A program made the translations under genes and the position numbers. Shown in pieces: positions 52,955 through 62,848 of a stretch of DNA of 64,000 bases; positions within the stretch are counted from its first letter, which is position 1; each line of letters begins with the position of its first letter. Under the pieces are notes generated by a model. It saw only the letters and a list, made by a program, of their open reading frames with translations, had not been told where the DNA came from and searched no databases. Where the stretch lies: positions 62,001-126,000 of the forward strand of contig JACKJG010000007.1 in the NCBI GenBank assembly GCA_020638065.1, in the 5' to 3' direction. The DNA is from Hyphomicrobiaceae bacterium. GTDB lineage: Bacteria; Pseudomonadota; Alphaproteobacteria; Rhizobiales; Devosiaceae.

Positions 52955-53797
52955 TCAGCGGGCTGAATAAAAGATATGGTCGCCGATGCTGGCCACGCGG
53001 CGCATGGAACTGGCCCAGCTCGGATTGACCTTGTCATTGTGATAGAACAGCACCGTCGAGGGCAGAACCGGCTGCAACTCGTCCTTGGTGTAAAGATCGT
53101 AGGCCGCCTTGGCGATCAGGTTGGCCTTCACCCAGCTTTCGCGAACGATGATGTTGCCAATCCCGCCGCCATCCGGCGCGCCGTCGCAGGCGAAGGAAAA
53201 CTGGCAGCTGTGACCGCGGCTGGCATTCTGATAGACGACCCCGCAAATGGTGGAGGGGTAGCGGCTCGAATTGACCCGGTTCAGGATGACCTGAGCCACC
53301 GCCCATTGTCCGGCCTCCGGCTCGCCGCGTGCTTCATGATAAATTGCTTCGGCCAGGCAGGTGCGTTCCTTCTGTGCCTTTTCCAGAAGCTGGTCGGTCG
53401 GCACGTAGATGGTCGACACGTAATTTTGCAGCAATTGCTCGGTCAGCGCTTTTTCCCGCGGCAGAGGCGGCATCTCGATCGAGGCTGGTGTGAACGTGCC
53501 TGCCGCCAGCGCATTGGCCTGATCGAGTGCGGCGTTGGAGAGCCGGGCCGAGGGCCGGTTGGCGATATAGTTCGACAAGAGCTCCGGTGTCAGCGCCACC
53601 TGCGTGGTGCCGGCATTGACCGCCGCAAAGGTCTGTTCGGTCAGAAGCGAGATGTCGTGGGCGACGACGGCCTCTTCGGCATGGGCCGGGGTGATGGCGG
53701 TGATGGCGAGATAGGCGGCAAAAAGCGCGACCGCCATCTGCATGGCCAGTTTCGCAACAAATACACCCCGCTGTGATGCGTTTGCTTGCCCCCGCAT
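52955..53797 (-). CDS. Cell-wall hydrolase, SleB family
   Basis: A secreted protein of 280 residues. A signal peptide ends around [15 protein letters not shown]. The C-terminal domain (about 160-275) is Hydrolase_2/SleB type: [20 protein letters not shown] holds the catalytic Glu, [21 protein letters not shown] and [11 protein letters not shown] complete it. Such enzymes cut peptidoglycan. It lies 151 bases before chvI on the same strand and may share its regulation by cell-wall stress, although it is its own unit. The start is uncertain; ATG 53836 and 53890 are in frame, and 53797 gives the most compact signal peptide. Confidence 0.86.
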   Translation of the reverse strand: MRGQANASQRGVFVAKLAMQMAVALFAAYLAITAITPAHAEEAVVAHDISLLTEQTFAAVNAGTTQVALTPELLSNYIANRPSARLSNAALDQANALAAGTFTPASIEMPPLPREKALTEQLLQNYVSTIYVPTDQLLEKAQKERTCLAEAIYHEARGEPEAGQWAVAQVILNRVNSSRYPSTICGVVYQNASRGHSCQFSFACDGAPDGGGIGNIIVRESWVKANLIAKAAYDLYTKDELQPVLPSTVLFYHNDKVNPSWASSMRRVASIGDHIFYSAR

Positions 53798-54379
53798 CCC
53801 CGACTTCGCCTGCTCCAAACTGCCTCTTGCCGGCATTGCCGCCGGGTCTAAGGCGCACCCTAACCGACTCGGCCACGAGGCCAAGTGCAATGTTCAGATT
53901 TGGTTAACCACACTTGCTAAGCTTTTGGCAAGCATTTCAGCCGCTTGGATGCGGCGCAAAACCGGGCAAATCGCCGCGCCAACGATCGCTGGAAAGCGTG
54001 CGTTGCCGACGGTCCTGAAGAGGTGTCGCGAAGACCAAGAAGAATCTGCGGCTGCTTAAAAAATCCATGCCGGCGCTCCTTTTGGGAACAACCGGCATGG
54101 TTGCGGGGGCTAACCGCGTCCAGAAACTTCACGAAAATCCGGATCGGGAGCATCGGCAATGCCGACGGCTCCCGCGCACTTCCACTCGCTCTCAGTCAGA
54201 AGCGCTGAGCCGGATAGTGCAATTGCTTCAAGGGACTTGTCGATCACCCAAATGGAGTATTTTGCCAAATTTCCTGCAATTATTTCATTGCCGATTGCAC
54301 ATCAGGTGCCCGCGCGAATCCATCTGTCGCGGCCCTGTGATTTCTGCGATCATGCGCCGCTCAATTCGGGGGGGGGCAA
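53798..54379. other. Gene-poor stretch of 582 bases
   Basis: No convincing gene lies between the divergent cell-wall hydrolase and DUF4344 genes. Frames of 70-105 codons are present on both strands but show no family features. It contains the orphan minus-strand terminator (54058-54100), a 13-base match to the 3' end of initiator tRNA (54098-54110) and a small inverted repeat TCGGCA-A-TGCCGA at 54153-54165. Bases 54230-54300 are clearly more AT-rich than the surroundings. Confidence 0.6.
54058..54100 (-). terminator. Orphan hairpin plus T-run, minus-strand direction
   Basis: Perfect 9-bp arms CCATGCCGG (54065-54073) and CCGGCATGG (54092-54100) flank 18 bases. On the minus strand the second arm is followed by A and TTTTTT (54058-54063). 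No minus-strand gene ends here, so it may end an unrecognised short RNA made from 54.1-54.37 kb. Confidence 0.5.
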
Positions 54380-55204
54380 ATGAACTTGATCCGCAAACTT
54401 GCGCTCTGCGCCGCAATGCTGGGCGGGCTGACCGCAGGCCCGGCCTTCGCGCAGGCCGACGCCAGCCAGCTCAGCGACGAACAGATGGAAGAAGCGCGCC
54501 TCTTCGTCGTCGACAACGCGCTTTACATCATCATGCACGAGGCCGGGCACATGCTGATTTCCGAGCTCGGACTGCCGGTGCTCGGCAAGGAGGAGGATGC
54601 GGTCGACAACCTGGCGTCCGTGATCATGCTGGAATCGGACACGGACGAATTCGACCAGGCGATCATGGACGCAGCGGGCGGCTGGTTCCTGATGCAGAAC
54701 GGCGAGGACATCACCGACAACGACCTGATGGACGAACATTCGCTCAACGACCAGCGCGCCTATACGATCGTTTGCATGGCGACCGGCGCCGCGCCTGACT
54801 ATTTCGCCGAATTCGCCGACGAGATCGAATTCCCCGCCGAAAGGCGCGACCGCTGCGCCGGTGAGTATCAGCAGGCCGCCGACAGCTGGGAAGCGGTTCT
54901 GGCCGACGCCGAACTCGGCGAAGGCGACACACCGACCCGGTTCGACATCATCTACGAACAGCCGGCCCCGGACAACGAGGTCTGGGCTGGGCTGCTGCAT
55001 GACGCGCAGGTGCTCGAGACGGTCGCCGATCTCGTCGGCTCCTATGTCAAACTCGACGACGGCATCAGAATGGTCGCTACCAATTGCGGCGAGGAAAACG
55101 CCTTCTGGAGCCCCGAAGAAAGGCAGCTGACCTTCTGCTACGAATTCGCCGGCCTCTATGCGGCGGAAATCGTCAACTATTTCGCCGAGGGCGGCGAGGG
55201 CTGA
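54380..55204 (+). CDS. DUF4344 putative secreted metallopeptidase
   Basis: A protein of 274 residues with a signal peptide (about 1-25, MNLIRKLALCAAMLGGLTAG then PAFAQA). HEAGH at residues 53-57 is the HExxH zinc-binding motif of the family, placed in YIIMHEAGHMLISELG. The mature protein is strongly acidic and holds three or four cysteines. Family members are predicted periplasmic metallopeptidases without known substrate. A run of G's just before the ATG could act as a ribosome site. It stands alone between two gene-poor stretches, so no partner is suggested. Confidence 0.85.
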   Translation: MNLIRKLALCAAMLGGLTAGPAFAQADASQLSDEQMEEARLFVVDNALYIIMHEAGHMLISELGLPVLGKEEDAVDNLASVIMLESDTDEFDQAIMDAAGGWFLMQNGEDITDNDLMDEHSLNDQRAYTIVCMATGAAPDYFAEFADEIEFPAERRDRCAGEYQQAADSWEAVLADAELGEGDTPTRFDIIYEQPAPDNEVWAGLLHDAQVLETVADLVGSYVKLDDGIRMVATNCGEENAFWSPEERQLTFCYEFAGLYAAEIVNYFAEGGEG

Positions 55205-55319
55205 AACTCACAACGCGATGGCGCGCGCCTGACCCTGGCTTGCTGCATCAGATCCCGGCCCTGCTCTGCGCTTCGGCCGGGAAGGTCCGGACGAGAGGAT
55301 TTAGCGCCTTACCGCACCG

Positions 55320-55338
55320 CCCCGGATTTGATCCGGGG
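55320..55338. repeat. REP-like palindrome 1
   Basis: CCCCGGAT-TTG-ATCCGGGG, a perfect 8-3-8 palindrome. This 'GGATTTGATCCGGGG' type is widespread between genes in Alphaproteobacteria. Confidence 0.7.
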
Positions 55339-55418
55339 CCTCTAAACCTGATGCGTTGTGCGAGGTTTGGGCTCGCCGGCAGGGACAGCCCGAACCCCAG
55401 TTATTACCCCCATTCGTC

Positions 55419-55438
55419 ACCCCGGCGAAGGCCGGGGT
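55419..55438. repeat. REP-like palindrome 2
   Basis: ACCCCGGC-GAAG-GCCGGGGT, perfect 8-4-8, preceded by CGTC. A 'GTCACCCCGGC' extragenic repeat of the type common in alphaproteobacterial chromosomes. Confidence 0.75.
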
Positions 55439-55529
55439 CCATTTGGCGGCGCACTGTCTGTTGTGACTGGGTTTTCGCTCACGCCGCATCCAAACAAAGC
55501 CGTTCCGAGCCAACCGAAAGGTTCAATGG

Positions 55530-55549
55530 ATTCCGGCCTGCGCCGGAAT
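55530..55549. repeat. REP-like palindrome 3
   Basis: ATTCCGGC-CTGC-GCCGGAAT, perfect 8-4-8, followed by GACG. It has the same layout as palindrome 2 with different stem bases and in opposite orientation (GTCATTCCGGC type). Confidence 0.75.
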
Positions 55550-55700
55550 GACGATGGTGTGAAACGTTGGCCAGACTACCATCGGCTTGAGGTTTCACCG
55601 GTTCAACCCCGCCAAGCACTCGTACGCCTGCGTCCGGTGCGGATTTCTGATCGAGATTGCGAGGTAGGTTGGGGGAGCCGAGTTTTGGCTTGGGGAAAAC

Positions 55701-55736
55701 AGCCCTTCGACCTTCGACAAGCTCACCATGAGGGCT
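55701..55736. repeat. REP-like element 4, CCTTCGACAAGCTC type
   Basis: AGCCCT and AGGGCT close a 36-base element containing CCTTCGACAAGCTCACCATG. This 'CCTTCGACAAGCTCAxxATGAGGG' unit is a frequent extragenic repeat in Alphaproteobacteria. Confidence 0.7.
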
Positions 55737-55836
55737 AAGCGGTTTTGCGCTTGGCGGAAGAGCGCGCAGGAATGTGATCCATCCCCCCAACAAAGATGGC
55801 GATCGACGTCGCCAAAAGACAATTTCTGGCCGTCGT

Positions 55837-56308
55837 TCAAGGCAGTCGGATCAGCACAATCAGGAAGATGACAACAAGGAGTGCCGCAAACACCAAAGCA
55901 TCGACGCCTCGAAAAGCTCGAGTAGCTCGCTGACTTCCGATTTCTTCATCAAGCTGTTGGTTGGTTCCCTTTTGTACCGGCGGACCGGACAGGTTGATTG
56001 CCTCCCTCATGACGAAGCGCGATAGAATCGGGTGCTCGGAAACACGCAATTCCGTCGGAGCAGCCCGTTTGTCGTACAACACATATGCCGATGTCGCGAC
56101 CAGCGAAGCGAGCGCGAAACCCATCGCCGCACAGAGGCAAACCTGAAGCCCCGTGAAAAACGCGATCCCGAAACCCGGTGCCGAGGCATCAAATGAGAAC
56201 AGGGCAAGCACTATCAAGCCGCACAGCAAACAGACGAAAATAACCCTTGGCCTTGAAGACCAGGAGCGTTCCCGCAATTCCTTAGGCGTAATCCGGCTCA
56301 TCGGCTTG

Positions 56309-56322
<14 letters not shown>
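55837..56322 (-). CDS. Hypothetical membrane protein
   Basis: A protein of 161 residues not recognised as a known family. Three membrane helices are visible: about 28-45 (VIFVCLLCGLIVLALF), 54-82 (IAFFTGLQVCLCAAMGFALA) and 143-159 (ALVFAALLVVIFLIVLI). The middle part is a charged cytoplasmic or periplasmic region of about 55 residues. Its 5' end overlaps the polA stop by 14 bases; a start at 56301, after the polA stop, is equally possible. The position directly behind polA suggests co-transcription but not function. Coding status is likely but not certain. Confidence 0.6.
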
Positions 56323-59194
<2,872 letters not shown>

Positions 59195-59441
59195 GCTTTG
59201 GCGCTCCGGCAACAGGGATTCGGTCGAGGCGGGAGCTTAGCCGCTGCGATGTTGGAGGGGAAGGCGGTCACGGCAATCCCGATTCGACAAGCCCAGCAGG
59301 CCTCGTGCTTGCGTTTCGACGAGGCCGCTCGTTCGCCGGCAGGACGCGCAAGAATATATCGCGCAAGCATTCATGATGTTTGTGCGGAACGCCTGCCTGG
59401 CGGGTCTAGCATTCACAAATTGCATCTTTTCCAGAGCTCAA

Positions 59442-59458
59442 TGTGGAGGGTTTCCACA
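59442..59458. promoter_or_regulatory. Inverted repeat TGTGGA-N5-TCCACA
   Basis: Perfect 6-bp arms with a five-base centre GGGTT, 72 bases ahead of the RTX-gene start and in an AT-rich stretch. A possible operator. It differs from the dyad in front of the other RTX genes. Confidence 0.35.
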
Positions 59459-59465
59459 AGTGAAA

Positions 59466-59479
59466 ATCATATTTATGAT
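59466..59479. promoter_or_regulatory. Inverted repeat ATCATA-TT-TATGAT
   Basis: Perfect 6-2-6 palindrome 51 bases upstream of the RTX-gene ATG. It could be an operator or part of the promoter; the region to its right (TTGGAAATATTTTT) is AT-rich. Confidence 0.35.
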
Positions 59480-59529
59480 CTGACATTGGAAATATTTTTG
59501 AAAAGAAGAAAAGCAACGGGACGCAAAAC

Positions 59530-60549
59530 ATGCCGGAAAAGCACACAAAGATGACCCATGAATACGAACCCTTGCCGGACGATTCCGTTCCTGGATTCGG
59601 GGATTTGGGTCTTTTCGACGCAATGGTCCATTTCATTACCGGATTTGGCGTCAGAACGGTGCGCGATTCCGAGTGGAGTGACTTTGACGGTAGTTCACTT
59701 TCCAAGACCATCAAGGCAAAGGCCAGCCCATTCAAGGGGTTCACCATGCTGGTTGTGGGAACCGGCCTGTCCGTGGACGGGAGCGGGCAGCCTGACGCCG
59801 GTCAGATTTCCTATATTCAGTTCATCGATGGCAATGCCAATCCTGCAGGGCTCGTCAACTTCTCCGAGCCGATCCAGATCACTGATTTCATTTCCACTGC
59901 CAAAGCGGGATCAGGAAAGGTTCATGCCTCGAACTACAAGGATTTCTTCAACCTGGTTGCGCCCGGGACCGTAACCTCGAACGGGACGTCAGAATCCGAA
60001 AAATTCCAGGGCAACAAGGGCGACGACACGTTCTACGGCAAGGGCGGCAATGACCTGTTCTTCATGTTCAAGGGCAATGACAACATCAACGGCGGCAAGG
60101 GCCGGGACACTGTCGATGCCTCTCTGGTCAGCAAGGCCATCAACGCCAATCTCATCAAGGGCTGGGTGAAATACGGAACCGAGCAGGCAAGCCTTTCCGG
60201 CGTCGAGAACGTCACCGGGTCCAGAAAAGACGATACGATCACCGGCAACAGCGCCGCCAATGTTCTGGCGGGAAGAAAAGGCAACGACAAGCTGACCGGC
60301 AAAGGCGGAAACGACAAGTTCGTCTTCAAGCCCAACGAGGGCACCAACGTCATCACCGACTTTCAGAACGGCAAGGACAAGCTCGACCTCAAGGGCTTCA
60401 AGTTCAAATCCAAGGCGGCTGCGCTCAAGCACTTTTCCGAAGTGGGCAGCAGCAACGACGATATCTGCAAGTTCGTGTTCGACGGCACGATCGTCAAGAT
60501 CAAGGGCGTCGACCTCAAGAATATCGACGCGACCGACATCGTCATCTGA
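59530..60549 (+). CDS. Small lysine-rich RTX-type secreted protein
   Basis: A protein of 339 residues with no signal peptide. The N-terminal half (1-155) has no recognisable domain. From about 160 to 275 come RTX turns: GNKGDDTFYGKGGNDLFFMF, GNDNINGGKGRDTVDAS, then GSRKDDTITGNSAANVLAGR and GNDKLTGKGGNDKFVF. Lysine is unusually frequent within the turns. The C-terminal part TNVITDFQNGKDKLDLKGFK and the ending DATDIVI resemble the peptidase-M10-type C-terminal/type I secretion region. Probably secreted; no transporter is near. The ATG has no clear ribosome site. AT-rich upstream DNA with two palindromes marks it off from polA. Confidence 0.82.
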   Translation: MPEKHTKMTHEYEPLPDDSVPGFGDLGLFDAMVHFITGFGVRTVRDSEWSDFDGSSLSKTIKAKASPFKGFTMLVVGTGLSVDGSGQPDAGQISYIQFIDGNANPAGLVNFSEPIQITDFISTAKAGSGKVHASNYKDFFNLVAPGTVTSNGTSESEKFQGNKGDDTFYGKGGNDLFFMFKGNDNINGGKGRDTVDASLVSKAINANLIKGWVKYGTEQASLSGVENVTGSRKDDTITGNSAANVLAGRKGNDKLTGKGGNDKFVFKPNEGTNVITDFQNGKDKLDLKGFKFKSKAAALKHFSEVGSSNDDICKFVFDGTIVKIKGVDLKNIDATDIVI

Positions 60550-60627
60550 GGGGGTTGCACGGGTTCTAATCAGCAGCGCCGAGACAGAAGTGCCTGCTAT
60601 CCTGTCCAGGCGATCGCGCCTTCGGGC

Positions 60628-62403
60628 CTAGTCCTTGAGTGAATAGACCCGAAGCGGCTGGCCCGGAATCGATTGATCGACCAGCCAGTCCGGAACTTCG
60701 CCCTTCGCAAAAAGGGCAACAAAGGAATTGGGGTCGGTATTGTCAAAGCCGGTCATTTCCCCGAGCCATGGGCAGGTCACGACCAGCGATATCCGGCGCT
60801 TCCCGGCAATGGCCCGGGCCTCATCGGGAGGACCGTTAAAGAAACGGAACGTATCGAACACACCGTCCTGAGCGCGATGATAGGGCGCCCCGATAATCGA
60901 ATGGGGCGTGTAAAGCAGGATGTGGGAACCGAGGTCAACAGGCGCCATGATGACCTCCGGCGGCAAGCCGGCCAGATCGATATAGGCATCGGGTTGCAGA
61001 CAGGCATATTTGCTGCCCGCATCACCGCCGCTGGTGGCACCCGCGTTTCCGGGCGCCGGAATGATCAGGCTGGCAATCGAAGCGACCGCAATGCCGGTGA
61101 AACCGATCCATGAAGCGACCAGGCCAAGCGCGTCAGGAATGCTCTTGTTGGCGATGAAGCGGCGCCGGAATGCGACGATCGTCAACGCACCGGCAGGCAC
61201 CGCTAGCGGCGCCAGAAGCCGGGCACCGCGCACCTGCAGGATCATCACGGCGATCCCCAGAGCCAGATATAGCCCGAGCACCAGCCATTCGGCGCGGCGG
61301 TGTTTGCTGCCCATCGTGATCTTGAGACCAATAACCAGCAAGGCCAGCAAGGGCGGCACCGCGATGCCGATCGTATAGGCGGGCAATTGCAGCAGCGAAT
61401 GCCAGATGGGCTTGGCCTCGATGATGCGGCCGAGCCAGTTTTCCGCCAGCCAGGGATCCATGCCGGCATAGGGGCCTGCCAGACATTGGGGAAACAATAT
61501 TACGAGCCCGGCAACAAGGGCGCCGCCCAGCAGAACGCCCGCACCAAGACGGGTCCACCAGCTTCTGAGGGGAAATGCAGGCAATACCGCCAGAACCAAA
61601 GCGACCCCGATGGCAGCAGCGACATAGGTGATCGACAGGGCGTCGCACATGGGTGCGAGCCAGAGCGAAGGCGGCTGAGCAATGGCAAGATGGACAAGGC
61701 TCGCAAGACCGAACGAAATGCCGAAATAGCGCAGATTGCCGCCATGATCGGGATGGATGACCCACATGATCGCATAGGTGGCCACCGCCGCGACCACGAT
61801 GGGCAGGCTTTCGGTGCCAATGGCGATAGCAGTGGATGCCGCAATGCCGGCGACAATCGCCCAGCCGATATGGCGCCAGCTCTTGATTGTGGCCAGAACC
61901 GTCAGCAAGGCCAGAATGATCTGCACCGAATGATGGTCAACGCGCCCCGGCGCGAACTCGACCATGACGACCGCACTCAGAGCCGGCAGAACGATCGCAG
62001 GAAGGCTGGCTTCCTTGCCGATCAGTTCCGCGCTCATCATGGCGCTCAGGGCCAGCAGCACGCCGAACAGCAATAAAGGCCAGACATAGGCCGCACCCAT
62101 CAGCGGATCGGCCATGAAAGGCGAGAACAGCAGCGTCAGCCCGGCGATGGGCAGGTCGATCAGCCGCGACCAGTGAATCGAGCCGCCAAAGGGGAAATCG
62201 AGCCTGTGCTGAACATGATCGAACCAGTTCTGTCCCATCAGAAGGTCGCGAACCACGGTCAGGCGCATGGCATCGTCCGTATCCGCAACAAGCGGAATAT
62301 CGGCGGAGAACCAGGTCGCCCGGGCCGCCAGCAAAAGGGAGGCCAACAGCCAGCCGAAGAGGACGAGCGGCCAGTTCACATGATGATCGGGTCTGGTGGG
62401 CAT
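60628..62403 (-). CDS. Polytopic membrane protein, GT-C glycosyltransferase-like
   Basis: An inner-membrane protein of about 591 residues with 12-13 helices and a C-terminal periplasmic part of about 120 residues (about 470-591). After the first helix it has DTDDAMRL (Asp41-Asp44), and a second loop has GRVDHHSVQ (Asp156-His158). Acidic motifs at these two positions are typical of GT-C enzymes such as STT3/PglB oligosaccharyltransferases and mannosyltransferases. I did not recognise a specific family. If right, it would transfer sugar from a lipid carrier on the periplasmic face. The gene stands alone, convergent with the RTX gene. The start ATG 62403 has GGAAA upstream; a TTG nine codons earlier exists. 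Confidence 0.65.
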   Translation of the reverse strand: MPTRPDHHVNWPLVLFGWLLASLLLAARATWFSADIPLVADTDDAMRLTVVRDLLMGQNWFDHVQHRLDFPFGGSIHWSRLIDLPIAGLTLLFSPFMADPLMGAAYVWPLLLFGVLLALSAMMSAELIGKEASLPAIVLPALSAVVMVEFAPGRVDHHSVQIILALLTVLATIKSWRHIGWAIVAGIAASTAIAIGTESLPIVVAAVATYAIMWVIHPDHGGNLRYFGISFGLASLVHLAIAQPPSLWLAPMCDALSITYVAAAIGVALVLAVLPAFPLRSWWTRLGAGVLLGGALVAGLVILFPQCLAGPYAGMDPWLAENWLGRIIEAKPIWHSLLQLPAYTIGIAVPPLLALLVIGLKITMGSKHRRAEWLVLGLYLALGIAVMILQVRGARLLAPLAVPAGALTIVAFRRRFIANKSIPDALGLVASWIGFTGIAVASIASLIIPAPGNAGATSGGDAGSKYACLQPDAYIDLAGLPPEVIMAPVDLGSHILLYTPHSIIGAPYHRAQDGVFDTFRFFNGPPDEARAIAGKRRISLVVTCPWLGEMTGFDNTDPNSFVALFAKGEVPDWLVDQSIPGQPLRVYSLKD

Positions 62404-62472
62404 GCAATCGTTTCCGGCAGAATGGTCCAAGCCTAGCCGGGCGATATTAAGAACGGCTGAAGGTGCTTGGCG

Positions 62473-62673
62473 CTAGAAGAGGTAGTCGAGCATGAAACGA
62501 TGCGTCGTGGCATTGGTGAAGGCGAAGATCATCCCGACAGGCACCAGCGCGAAGGCCAGGGCGATCGAATTGCGCGCCCGGAGCATGCGCGCGAGCGAAT
62601 AGGCGACAAGCGCCAGGGCGGCGTCCGGAAGGTAGGTGATGGCCAATTGCGCGATATCGGGCATGGCGGGCAT
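62473..62673 (-). CDS. Small hypothetical membrane protein
   Basis: A protein of about 66 residues (MPAMPDIAQLAITYLPDAAL at its start) with two hydrophobic helices, about 8-25 and 38-55. No family recognised. It ends 69 bases before the GT-C-like gene and could be the first gene of that unit. The start is uncertain; the frame extends 28 codons further, to 62757, without hydrophobic or conserved look. Real coding is plausible because helix spacing and charge distribution (Arg between the helices) look natural. Confidence 0.45.
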   Translation of the reverse strand: MPAMPDIAQLAITYLPDAALALVAYSLARMLRARNSIALAFALVPVGMIFAFTNATTHRFMLDYLF

Positions 62674-62848
62674 CCGGGGAATATGACCCTTCCATCCTGA
62701 TGCGGCGGTTCTCAAGCATTCGCCACCGCGCAGACTGCGATTTGACATAAATGGCAATCGTCAGCGCGTCAGGTCCGGCAGATCGGCTTTGGCAATTTGC
62801 CCGATTGGCGAAATGGGGTAGTTAGATGAAATAATCCGAGCCCCGTTC

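Larger units (their letters stand above)
55205..55836. other. Repeat-rich intergenic stretch of 632 bases
   Basis: No convincing gene. A plus-strand open frame (55358-55738) runs straight through the repeats and is not credible. It holds four different palindromic elements, listed separately. Confidence 0.7.
59195..59529. other. Intergenic stretch of 335 bases between polA and RTX gene
   Basis: No gene seen. The half next to polA is GC-rich; from about 59400 it becomes AT-rich and holds two inverted repeats (59442-59458 and 59466-59479) that probably belong to the promoter of the RTX gene. Confidence 0.6.

Noticed and set aside
53917..54159. 80-codon minus-strand frame in the gene-poor stretch
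   Set aside because: It runs through the orphan terminator hairpin, has no family resemblance and no clear ribosome site.
55358..55738. 126-codon plus-strand frame after DUF4344
   Set aside because: It is made largely of the extragenic palindromes, so the open frame is accidental.
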